Part shown: positions 33,225 to 41,895 of the stretch, piece by piece
How the letters are laid out: each line of letters starts with the position of its first letter
Numbering within the stretch: position 1 is the stretch's first letter
Origin: Sinomicrobium oceani
Lineage (GTDB): Bacteria; Bacteroidota; Bacteroidia; Flavobacteriales; Flavobacteriaceae
Length of the DNA stretch: 64,000 nucleotides
Assembly (NCBI RefSeq): GCF_900119185.1
Contig: NZ_FPJE01000010.1
Location: 62,001-126,000, forward strand
Direction of reading: 5' to 3'
The notes under the pieces: generated by a model
Told to the model about the DNA's origin: nothing
What the model saw: only the letters and a program-made list of their open reading frames with translations
The model's database searches: none
Program-made: the position numbers and the translations under genes

Positions 33225-36200
33225 TTAGTTTTTAATGACGGGGATACTCACAGGTTGTCGTCCCGGACTAAAGACCTTGAGGTAATACACGCCCCGGGGC
33301 AGGGCCATACCTTCAATGACGATTTCGTTATGCCCTTTATGCAGTTTACCTTTCTGTATGTTTTTGATCAGTCTTCCGGTCCTGTCGAAGAGCTGTATAC
33401 TGGTAGGTCCACTTTCTTTCAGGTTCAGAAGCAATGTTGCCGATCCGGAAAAAGGGTTGGGATAAAGCGTTGCCGGGGCCTGTTCTTTGGCAGACAAAGC
33501 CGCATTACAGGGTCCGAGATATTCCCAGACATCCCAGGGGCCGGAATGTGTATCGGGATTTTCGTTTTGCGTCCACCATTTGGCCCGGTAGCGTCCGCCG
33601 TTATGCGAGACCTCGTCGTCAGCTACGTATATGGCTCCGGAACTCCAGGCAGGAGCCGTACATCCCGAGACCGAAGCAGCGGTAATCGTAACCTGCGCAG
33701 AAGCCGTATTTCCGTCATTATCCGTAACGGTAGCGGTAATGGTATAGGTGCCGTCAGCAGGTGGCGTCCAGGATGCGGTATACGTACCTCCCTGTGTTCC
33801 CGAAGCCGTAATGGTTTGATTATTTACCTGGAATACTACGGCAGTTATACTCCCGTCATCACTGGCATTGGCCGTAAGGGTCAGCGGGGACCCCGTGGTT
33901 ACCGTACTGCCGTTAGCAGGAGCGGTAAAGTAGATGCCGGGATCACCTCCGTTACCCTGGCAATTATCCGGCGCTTCGTCGTGAATGGCGTTGAGCAGCG
34001 AAGTGGTTATATTATCATTGGTGTCCTGTGAGAGTTCCCAGATCATAATACCCGATGCCCGCTGTGCGGCCAGTTGGGTCTTCTGGCGGATGGTATTCAG
34101 ACCGTTATAATAGTCGCCATTATACGTGTCGTTATTCGGGTTGGCCCCGTTAGCAACCAGGTTTCGGTAAGAGCTCCAGGAAGGACGGGCATAAAAGGGT
34201 ACACCAAGTACGGCTTTTGAGGCCGGAAGCCCCCGGCCAAGCCAATAATCGAGGGTTTGCACCGCATAGCTGTAGGGCGAATGGGTAGCGCCGCTCCCGC
34301 CGTCATAAGCCATGAGGTTCAGAAAATCGACATGGGGAAATACACTGTCCAGTATACCGTCGGCATAATAGCCTACGGCAGCAACAGCAGCTGTAAGAAG
34401 CTTGCCGTTATTGTGCATAACCTCGGCGAGTTTCTGCATCATGGCGGCATAATTCTGGGGTTCGTTACCTTCCCGGGGATATTCCCAGTCGATATCCACA
34501 CCGTCGAGATTGTATTGATTGACCAGGCTCAGCAGGTTGTCCGCAAAATTCTGGCGGGAAGTTGCGCTGGCAGCTAAAGTCTCGAATCCGGGATTGTTGA
34601 GGTCCGTCCAGCCTCCCACAGCGATCATGACTTTTACACCGCTGGCATGTGCATTCGATACGATCTGCTGTAGTTTGGAAGGGTTCTCGATGGCCGTAAG
34701 ACTACCGTCGCCCGAAGCTTGCGGATTTATAAAAGCATAGATGATGTGGGTGAGCTTATCGTATTGAATTTCTGCAGCGGTCCCTGACCAGGAAGGCATA
34801 TAGCCCACGATACGGAATTCGTCCGGACAATTCGATTCAGAGCTTACCGTAACAGTTACCGTTTCGGATGTGGTTGTCGTTCCGTCATCGGCAGTAGCCA
34901 CAATACGGAGCGTATGACTTCCGGAAGGAATATCATTCCAGTCAAAACCATAAGGAGCTTCCGTATCTTCTCCCAGCTTATCATCGCCGTTAAAGAATTC
35001 TATTTTGGAGACCGGCCCTCCGGAGACCGAAGCTTCTATGCGAATATTTTCCCCGGCCTGAAGTGTTGTGCCGTTTTGCGGTGCGGTAATTTGCACGGTG
35101 GGAGCAACCGGACCGTCACCGGCAAAAGTTTCGTTGACTGTATTGATCAGTGGAGAGGACACCGAAGACCACCGTTTCAGTTTATTTCCGTATTGTTGTG
35201 CGGTTCCGCCGAATTTAAGGTCACCATATACTGTCCAGACAATAGCGCCCGCCAGTTGGTTGTCCATTATAAATTGCGATTTATAGGAAACAGACTCTTC
35301 ATCGTCATAACTAAGGAAGTAATTATCTTTGGTGAGATAAGGTACTTTGGCCTGATCGTCCCAATGGCGGGTCCATCCTCCCGAACTCATGGTCTGTTCG
35401 ATAAAGAAATGGTTAGGGGTACCGTCGTAGACATCTCTCGGCCAGTTGACAAAATCGGCACAGGTTACTATAGGGCCATCCGGCTGTACGGTCTCATTTC
35501 GTTTTTGAGTGGTAACATTCAATCCGGCAGGTCCGTCTGTAACCACACCACGGCCGTAAAACGGCATCCCGAAGTTTATTTTGCTTTTGGGTACACCGAG
35601 TGAATTCAGGGCGGTGAATGTAGATTGCCAGTTAAAATCGGGAGCTTCGGCACCGTCGTAGGGAAATAAAGGAGAATTGTGCCCTGCAATATCAGACCAT
35701 CCGCCATTAAAGTCGTACGTCATAAAATTGAAATAATCCATCACCGCCGATAAGCCGGACCAGTTGAAACCCTGTATTTTTACAGGGTCGGCCGAGAAAG
35801 CAGCAGTAATCAGTTTATCCGGGCCTATGGCTGCACGAAGCTCCTGTACGAGGGTAAGAAAATTGGCATAATCGGCCTGACTTCCGGTAAAATTCATTCC
35901 CGCATAAGGCCCGGGATATTCCCAGTCAAGGTCGATACCGTCAAAACCAGTAGCGATAAGTTTCTGGCAGTCGGCAATAAAGACTGCTCTTTTTTGCGGG
36001 TCTGCAGCCATTTCCGGAAAATGTTTGCACATACTCCAGCCTCCTATGGAAGCCATCACTTTAACGCCGTTTTGGTGGGCGAGGTCGAGTACACCGGGAG
36101 CACCGTCTTCTTTGTGAAGCGGAAGGGGTAGCGAACCGCTAAGCCCCCATGAAGGATGTTGCCAGGTAGTACCGTTGACTTCCACGACGAAACCCTGTGC

Positions 36201-36656
36201 TTCCGCCCTGGTTTTTATTGCTTCACTGATGTAATGTACCGGTTCTGTTTCTCCGAATAGCAGGAGCATATCCCAACTGTCGTAGATACTGGTAAAGAAA
36301 ATATCCGCAGGTTGCTGTACCTGGCCGTCCTGGTGAATATTCTTGTTACGCAGATCCCCGCTGTGTAACGACCCGTCCACAGCTACACCGAAAAAAGAAT
36401 AATTGAGAATAGTGTATTTGGAATAGTCGATGTTGAGATGAGTCAGGGCTCCTGCGGACGGAAGTCCGGCTGCCGAACTCTTCCAGGCATCCCAGTTGGT
36501 GATGTAACCGATAATCTCTTTCTGATGATCTGCCGTGGTGGCGTTTCCGCCAGTACTTACCTGGGCACGGACATAAAGGACATTGACGAATGCAAAGCAT
36601 ACGATTAGGGGCATCATCCTTTTCCAATCAAAGGATGGTAGTAGGTGTAGGTTCAT
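33225..36656 (-). CDS. T9SS-secreted chitinase with two GH18 catalytic domains
   Basis: 1143 residues. N-terminal signal, then GH18 domain 1 (about 45-500) with the DxxDxDxE site GFDGIDLDWEYP (D239, D242, D244, acid E246). A bacterial Ig-like module covers about 515-605, and GH18 domain 2 about 612-895 with NLDGVDIDWEYP (D718, D721, D723, E725). A second Ig-like module follows (about 905-990), then a CBM5/12-type chitin-binding module (APAWSSGAIYVADDEVSHNG, YRAKWWTQNENP) and a T9SS sorting domain (TLYPNPFSGSATLLL). Both catalytic sites look intact. The architecture resembles the large gliding-bacterium chitinases with two GH18 domains that act in endo and exo fashion, but which domain does which is not visible here. 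It leads the two-gene minus-strand unit with the glucanase. Confidence 0.95.
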   Translation of the reverse strand: MNLHLLPSFDWKRMMPLIVCFAFVNVLYVRAQVSTGGNATTADHQKEIIGYITNWDAWKSSAAGLPSAGALTHLNIDYSKYTILNYSFFGVAVDGSLHSGDLRNKNIHQDGQVQQPADIFFTSIYDSWDMLLLFGETEPVHYISEAIKTRAEAQGFVVEVNGTTWQHPSWGLSGSLPLPLHKEDGAPGVLDLAHQNGVKVMASIGGWSMCKHFPEMAADPQKRAVFIADCQKLIATGFDGIDLDWEYPGPYAGMNFTGSQADYANFLTLVQELRAAIGPDKLITAAFSADPVKIQGFNWSGLSAVMDYFNFMTYDFNGGWSDIAGHNSPLFPYDGAEAPDFNWQSTFTALNSLGVPKSKINFGMPFYGRGVVTDGPAGLNVTTQKRNETVQPDGPIVTCADFVNWPRDVYDGTPNHFFIEQTMSSGGWTRHWDDQAKVPYLTKDNYFLSYDDEESVSYKSQFIMDNQLAGAIVWTVYGDLKFGGTAQQYGNKLKRWSSVSSPLINTVNETFAGDGPVAPTVQITAPQNGTTLQAGENIRIEASVSGGPVSKIEFFNGDDKLGEDTEAPYGFDWNDIPSGSHTLRIVATADDGTTTTSETVTVTVSSESNCPDEFRIVGYMPSWSGTAAEIQYDKLTHIIYAFINPQASGDGSLTAIENPSKLQQIVSNAHASGVKVMIAVGGWTDLNNPGFETLAASATSRQNFADNLLSLVNQYNLDGVDIDWEYPREGNEPQNYAAMMQKLAEVMHNNGKLLTAAVAAVGYYADGILDSVFPHVDFLNLMAYDGGSGATHSPYSYAVQTLDYWLGRGLPASKAVLGVPFYARPSWSSYRNLVANGANPNNDTYNGDYYNGLNTIRQKTQLAAQRASGIMIWELSQDTNDNITTSLLNAIHDEAPDNCQGNGGDPGIYFTAPANGSTVTTGSPLTLTANASDDGSITAVVFQVNNQTITASGTQGGTYTASWTPPADGTYTITATVTDNDGNTASAQVTITAASVSGCTAPAWSSGAIYVADDEVSHNGGRYRAKWWTQNENPDTHSGPWDVWEYLGPCNAALSAKEQAPATLYPNPFSGSATLLLNLKESGPTSIQLFDRTGRLIKNIQKGKLHKGHNEIVIEGMALPRGVYYLKVFSPGRQPVSIPVIKN

Positions 36657-37132
36657 AATTTAGGGTATTTGTGTTTCGATAAAATAAATTTAAGTAGCAA
36701 TTTCTTACTTGTTCAGACATTTAAAAATTACAAAAAAAATAGGTGTATGTGCAATTTTTTTAGCTAAGTAACATTATTTTATAGCTAAACAGACGGAATT
36801 TACTTACAAACATTTCTTACGATCCGAAACAATAATATCCTGAAAACTAATTGTGTTCTTAGCACATTTAAGCATCTTAATTACCGTCTGTAATAAAAGA
36901 GGAGTGGAAAGTCCCGCACGTTCAATAGTCCGGTAATGGTGAACAGGACAGAACAGGACACATTTTTTTGGAAATAATGATATTTTTGACCTGTAACTTT
37001 CAAGGAGACAAAAAAATTGTGATCACCGACATGGGATTGTTCTGCTGCCCTGATAAAGACTCTGTCTTTTTACATGAAATAGGATACCCGAAATTTATGC
37101 ATGGTGTAACCAATAAAACCAAAACTATTTTT
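36657..37132. other. Divergent intergenic region between chitinase and PUL susC
   Basis: An AT-rich 476-base gap that must carry both promoters. TATTTTTG at 36981-36988 fits the -7 consensus TAnnTTTG for the plus-strand locus, although no TTTG lies at the standard -33 distance. ACAGACGG near 36790 and CCGTCTGT near 36885 form a spaced 8-bp inverted pair. The susC frame stays open upstream to a TTG at 36968, but that stretch lacks a signal peptide and I treat it as leader. No other gene seen. Confidence 0.55.
36941..36960 (+). repeat. Tandem 10-base direct repeat upstream of the PUL
   Basis: Two exact copies of GAACAGGACA lie head to tail. Tandem decamers at helical-turn spacing near a promoter can be binding sites for a regulator, but only two copies are present and the meaning is unknown. 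Confidence 0.5.
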
Positions 37133-40120
37133 ATGATGTTAAAAAAACTGCATGTAATAGTATGCCTTATGGCCTCTACCGTACTGCTGGCACAGGAAAA
37201 AGAACGTACCGGAACGGTAGTCGACGGACAGGGTATTCCCGTTCCCGGGGCTAATGTTCTTGTAAAGGGCACCAATAGAGGTACACAGACAGATTTTGAC
37301 GGAAATTTTCAACTTCTGGCTTCCGAAGGGGAAACACTTATATTTTCATATATCGGTATGAAATCCGTAGAAAAAGTAATAGGCACGGAGACCACTCTGC
37401 ATATAAGTCTTGAGGAGAATACCGAAAATCTCGATGAGGTCGTGGTTATCGGGTACGGAACCCAAAGCAAACGAAAGGTAACGGGGTCGGTAAGTTCGGT
37501 AGAAGTAGAGCAGATGGAATCACAGCCCAATACCAATGTGGCACAGGCCATGAGAGGACGTGTGGCAGGGGTACAGTTCAACGATAACGGCAGACCGGGA
37601 CAAAGCGGTAACCTGCTTATCAGGGGACAATCGTCTCTCACCGCGAGCAATGATCCGCTGATCATACTGGACGGGGCTTTTTTCTACGGTGAACTCTCCG
37701 ATATCAACCCGGCCGATGTGGCTTCTATGGAGGTGCTCAAAGACGCCAGTGCTACCGCTATTTACGGGGCAAGAGCGGCAAATGGGGTTATTCTTATTAC
37801 GTCCAAAGGAGGAACTTCCGAAAAACCGCTTATACGTTTCAATACCTATGCGGGGTTTTCGGAATATGCCAATACTGTGCCGTTATATGACGCGGAGGGA
37901 TACCTGAAACGCCGGAGGGACTATAATATTCAGAATGCAGGAGCAGGTGAAACACCCATACTGGACGTAGAAAATATACTCGATTCCCGGACGGAGTTAT
38001 TACAATACCAGAACGGTGAAACCGTAGATCCCTGGAAATATGTTAAACAGGGAGCAGTACAGAGTTCGTATAATCTGAGCGTTTCCGGACGTACCGAAAA
38101 AACCAATTATTTTATCTCCGGAGGATATGTAGATGAAAAGGGACTGATCTATGGTGATAAAGCCAGCAGGTTATCACTGCGGATGAATATGGAAAACAAA
38201 ATTACCCCCTGGCTTACCGTCGGGGTGAACAGCATGTATTCCCAGCGTAATCTTTCCGGTGTTAATGCCGATATCGAAGGGGTCTACTGGTTATCTCCCT
38301 ATGCCCGTGTGCGTGACGAGAACGGGGAAATCCTTCCGTATCCGACCAACGACCAGCTATTGCTCAATCCGCTGTTCAATGCTACACAACGGAAAAATGA
38401 AGAGATATACAATAACCTGATGGCCAGTGCCTTCCTTAAAATAGATTTCCCTTTCCTGGAAGGACTTTCATACCGGTTCAATTATAACCCCAATATTCAA
38501 TGGGGGCACAATTATACCTTTATTCCCATCTACAGACAACATGGGATTAACAATCTCGGTGCGGCCAATAAGACCAACGAAAACCGCTTCAACTGGCAGA
38601 TGGAGCATATCGTTAAATTCGAAAAAAGGATAAAGGACCACAATTTCGATCTGACACTGCTATACGGAGCCAATAGCCTCTATATGGAGACTACCACGGC
38701 AGAAGGGAGAAACTTCTTTACCGATGTCAACGGGTGGGATAACCTGGAAATAGCCGATGTACAGCGCAACTATTCATCAGGAGAAGATCGTACGGGAGTA
38801 TCGGCAATGGCACGGCTCAATTACCAGTTCAAGGACCGGTATCTCTTTACGTTTACGATGCGTAGAGACGGTTCTTCGGTGTTCGGGGCCAATAATAAGT
38901 ATGGTAATTTTCCCTCTGCGGCGTTGGGGTGGATTGTTACCGAGGAGCCATTTATGGACGCAAGCCGGGAAAAGATCAATCTTCTGAAATTGCGTTTATC
39001 CTACGGGAAGATCGGTAACCAGGCGGTGTCCCCGTATTCTTCCCTGGATAAATCCATGTTCGACCAGTATGTTTTCGGGGATGGGAGCGATACCTATACC
39101 GGATCGTTCCCCGTATCGGATAATATGCCCAACCCCAACCTGAAATGGGAGACTTCCGTTTCTTTCAACGCTGCCATCGATTTCGGATTATTCAATAACC
39201 GCATAGACGGTACGCTGGAATATTACAACACCAAAACGACAGATCTCCTGACTGGGCGAAGTATCCCTACAGCCAATGGCTTTTCCAATGTGCTGACCAA
39301 TATCGGGGAAATCAATAACAGGGGGGTGGAGATCACCCTGAACACCGTCAATGTCAATAAGAATGATTTCCGGTGGACATCTTCTGCGGTCTTTTCGTCC
39401 AATAAAAACGAGATCATACATCTCTACGGAAGTGATGCCGATGGCGACGGAAGAGAAGACGATGATCTTAATAACCGTTGGTTTATAGGACAGCCTATCG
39501 GTGTAAATTTCGATTATGCTTTTGACGGTATTTACCAGGAAGGCGATGAATTGCCGGACGGATACCGTCCGGGATGGGTACGGGTAAAAGATATTAACGG
39601 TGACGGACAGATTACCCCGGAAGACCGGACCGTACTCAGCCAGAGACAGCCGAAATACCGTATAGGGTTCGGTAATGATTTCCGGTATAAGGGCGTATCC
39701 CTTTCTTTCTTCCTGAATGCGGCGGCAGGCTGGAAAGCCCCGTTGCCTTTACTGGACCCGAGTCCGTATTCCGGAACCAATTACGCAGGAAGGTCTGTTA
39801 ACATGATCGACGCAGGGTACTGGACACCCGAAAACCGTTCCGCCACCAGGCCATCCCTGAACTGGACCAACCCCCTGGGAATGTCTTTCTACCAAAGCCG
39901 TGACTTTATCCGTTTACAGGATATTACCATTGCCTATAATTTTACCGATGACCTGGTAAAGAAACTGGGGTTAAACGCACTTAAGGTATACGTCAGCGGA
40001 CGGAATATATATACCTGGACAGACTGGATGGGCCCGGATCCCGAAAGCGGATACTCCACCATCAGGGACCTTTATCCTTCGGCCAGAACTATCGTAGGAG
40101 GACTCGATATCAGTTTCTAA
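37133..40120 (+). CDS. SusC/RagA-family TonB-dependent receptor of the pectin-type PUL
   Basis: About 995 residues from the ATG-ATG pair at 37133/37136, which gives the signal peptide MLKKLHVIVCLMASTVLLAQ. A carboxypeptidase-regulatory-like domain follows (GIPVPGANVLVKGTNRGTQT, about 27-100), then the TonB-box-like ENLDEVVVIGYGTQ, a plug with LKDASATAIYGARAANGVIL, and a barrel ending GGLDISF. No STN domain is present, so unlike the receptor at 8238 it is not a FecIR-type transducer. Control of this locus must come from a regulator outside the window. It imports oligosaccharides with the SusD encoded 17 bases after the stop. First gene of a long plus-strand locus. Confidence 0.95.
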   Translation: MMLKKLHVIVCLMASTVLLAQEKERTGTVVDGQGIPVPGANVLVKGTNRGTQTDFDGNFQLLASEGETLIFSYIGMKSVEKVIGTETTLHISLEENTENLDEVVVIGYGTQSKRKVTGSVSSVEVEQMESQPNTNVAQAMRGRVAGVQFNDNGRPGQSGNLLIRGQSSLTASNDPLIILDGAFFYGELSDINPADVASMEVLKDASATAIYGARAANGVILITSKGGTSEKPLIRFNTYAGFSEYANTVPLYDAEGYLKRRRDYNIQNAGAGETPILDVENILDSRTELLQYQNGETVDPWKYVKQGAVQSSYNLSVSGRTEKTNYFISGGYVDEKGLIYGDKASRLSLRMNMENKITPWLTVGVNSMYSQRNLSGVNADIEGVYWLSPYARVRDENGEILPYPTNDQLLLNPLFNATQRKNEEIYNNLMASAFLKIDFPFLEGLSYRFNYNPNIQWGHNYTFIPIYRQHGINNLGAANKTNENRFNWQMEHIVKFEKRIKDHNFDLTLLYGANSLYMETTTAEGRNFFTDVNGWDNLEIADVQRNYSSGEDRTGVSAMARLNYQFKDRYLFTFTMRRDGSSVFGANNKYGNFPSAALGWIVTEEPFMDASREKINLLKLRLSYGKIGNQAVSPYSSLDKSMFDQYVFGDGSDTYTGSFPVSDNMPNPNLKWETSVSFNAAIDFGLFNNRIDGTLEYYNTKTTDLLTGRSIPTANGFSNVLTNIGEINNRGVEITLNTVNVNKNDFRWTSSAVFSSNKNEIIHLYGSDADGDGREDDDLNNRWFIGQPIGVNFDYAFDGIYQEGDELPDGYRPGWVRVKDINGDGQITPEDRTVLSQRQPKYRIGFGNDFRYKGVSLSFFLNAAAGWKAPLPLLDPSPYSGTNYAGRSVNMIDAGYWTPENRSATRPSLNWTNPLGMSFYQSRDFIRLQDITIAYNFTDDLVKKLGLNALKVYVSGRNIYTWTDWMGPDPESGYSTIRDLYPSARTIVGGLDISF

Positions 40121-40137
40121 CCCATAAAATGCAAGAG

Positions 40138-41766
40138 ATGAAAAACAATATAAATAATACCGTCTGTATAGTATTGATAGGGATTGCATCCGTATTGTCA
40201 TCCTGTCAGAAAGATTTTTTAAAGGAAGAACCTATAGGAATTCCCAATTCCGGGAACCTGCTGGTGGATAAGGAAGGGTTTGAAAGTGCCATAACCGGTT
40301 TGCATATTGCAGCCAGGGAATTATTCTTTTACCCGGATGGCTCCAGGATGAGCTCTTTATGGTTGGGAACCGATGTAGCCTGTACGGGAGACCGTGGACT
40401 GGCTGATTTCGAAAACTATACCACCTGGCTTACCCCGACGCAATGGAGTGCCGAATTTTACTGGAACTGGGCTTACCTCGATCTTATTCCGCGGGCTAAT
40501 AATATTATCGAATACATAGACAACCCCGATATCGAATGGAGCAGTGAAGCAGAAAAGAATGCGATTATTGCCGAGGCAAGGTTTTTCCGTGGGTATGCGT
40601 ATAACCTTCTGGCCAACCTTTACGGAGGCGTACCGATAGTGAACAAGATCTCCGATAGCCCAAAGACGGATTTCGTAAGAAATACGCGAACGGAAGTCTA
40701 TGAGTTTGTAAAGGAAGACCTGGAATACGCCAGCGAATGGTTACCTGTGGAAGCCCCGGAAGACGGCAGGATCGAGCAGGGGGCGGCCAATCATCTCCTG
40801 GCGGAAGTGTACATCAGTCTGGAAGATTATGAAGCAGCCATTGCCAGTGCTACGGCAGTGATCGGTTCACCCCGTTACCAACTGATGACCGAGCGGTTCG
40901 GGAATTATACCGATACCCCCGGCGATGTATATGCCGATCTGTTTAAAGACGAAAACCAGAACCGCTCTACGACAACCAATACCGAGACCATTTGGGCATT
41001 GCAGTTCGAATTTCAGACCCCGGGAGGTACTGCCGGAGGTCAAAAATGGTATGCCAACGGATGGTTGCGGGCGTGGGGACCAAAATGGTGGGACCTGAGA
41101 GATCCGGATGGTAATACCGGAATGGAACTTACAACGGATAGTCTGGGAAGAGGCGTAGCCTGGGTGAGACCCACCCCTTATTTTTATGATGAAGTATGGA
41201 AAGAAGATCCGAATGATATGCGAAACTCAAAGTATAATATCAAACGGAAATACTATTACAACAATCCGTCGTCTGCCTATTTCGGACAGGAGGTAAATCC
41301 GGCGACAATTCAGGCAGATACCATGGTCAACTATTATCCGATGATTATGAAAATAGAGCCGCAGTTGTTTCCCGAAGGCGAATCTTTCGGAAGGGCTTTT
41401 AAAGATACCTATATCATGCGTGTTGCCGAGACGTACCTGTTACGCGCAGAAGCGTATTGGCGTATGGGAAATTCCGAAATGGCCGCTGCGGATATCAACA
41501 AACTCAGAAACCGTGCTCATGCCGAAGAAGTGGAAGCCGCGGAAGTAGACCTGGATTATATTCTCGATGAAAGGGCAAGGGAGCTCATTATAGAAGAGCC
41601 GAGGAGACTTACGCTGAACAGGGTAGGGAAACTTGCGGAAAGAGTGAGAAAATACAATCCCGAAAGCGGAAGTTCCGTCCAGGATTATCACAATCTTTTT
41701 CCTATTCCGCTTTCCGCGATCGATGCCAATATAGACGTAGAGCTGGGACAGAATTTTGGATATTAA
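40138..41766 (+). CDS. SusD/RagB-family outer membrane lipoprotein of the PUL
   Basis: 542 residues from ATG 40138; an ATG at 40129 adds three residues. The leader has a long n-region (MKNNINNTVCIVLIGIASVL) before the lipobox LSSC (Cys23). IIAEARFFRGYAYNLLANLY is the conserved SusD helix, and AETYLLRAEAYWRMGNSEMA and RARELIIEEPRRLTLNRVGK are the C-terminal signatures. It would lie on the cell surface and bind the glycan fragments carried by the SusC upstream. The following gene starts 129 bases later after a short repeat-like stretch. Confidence 0.95.
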   Translation: MKNNINNTVCIVLIGIASVLSSCQKDFLKEEPIGIPNSGNLLVDKEGFESAITGLHIAARELFFYPDGSRMSSLWLGTDVACTGDRGLADFENYTTWLTPTQWSAEFYWNWAYLDLIPRANNIIEYIDNPDIEWSSEAEKNAIIAEARFFRGYAYNLLANLYGGVPIVNKISDSPKTDFVRNTRTEVYEFVKEDLEYASEWLPVEAPEDGRIEQGAANHLLAEVYISLEDYEAAIASATAVIGSPRYQLMTERFGNYTDTPGDVYADLFKDENQNRSTTTNTETIWALQFEFQTPGGTAGGQKWYANGWLRAWGPKWWDLRDPDGNTGMELTTDSLGRGVAWVRPTPYFYDEVWKEDPNDMRNSKYNIKRKYYYNNPSSAYFGQEVNPATIQADTMVNYYPMIMKIEPQLFPEGESFGRAFKDTYIMRVAETYLLRAEAYWRMGNSEMAAADINKLRNRAHAEEVEAAEVDLDYILDERARELIIEEPRRLTLNRVGKLAERVRKYNPESGSSVQDYHNLFPIPLSAIDANIDVELGQNFGY

Positions 41767-41820
41767 CACAACAACACGTAAGTACAGGACAGTTGAACCC
41801 AAAGGAAGTTCTAAATTTGA

Positions 41821-41834
41821 AAAAACCTGCAACT
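41821..41834. repeat. Intergenic motif AAAAACCTGCAACT, copy 1
   Basis: The identical 14 bases recur at 61903-61916, also between two genes of this locus. Here it opens a run of related CTGCAACT/GTAACTT/CTGTAACCTG words up to about 41862. Low-complexity intergenic repeats of this kind occur in flavobacteria. Confidence 0.45.
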
Positions 41835-41895
41835 TGTAACTTACAACCTGTAACCTGCAACTACATACATATCGTAGTATACAAAACATATTGGT

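Noticed and set aside
36790-36892. Spaced 8-bp inverted pair ACAGACGG/CCGTCTGT
   Set aside because: Arms are about 85 bases apart and flanks do not match, so it is probably chance.
36968-37132. N-terminal extension of the PUL susC from a TTG
   Set aside because: The 55 extra residues contain no known domain and would bury the signal peptide that starts at the ATG pair 37133/37136.
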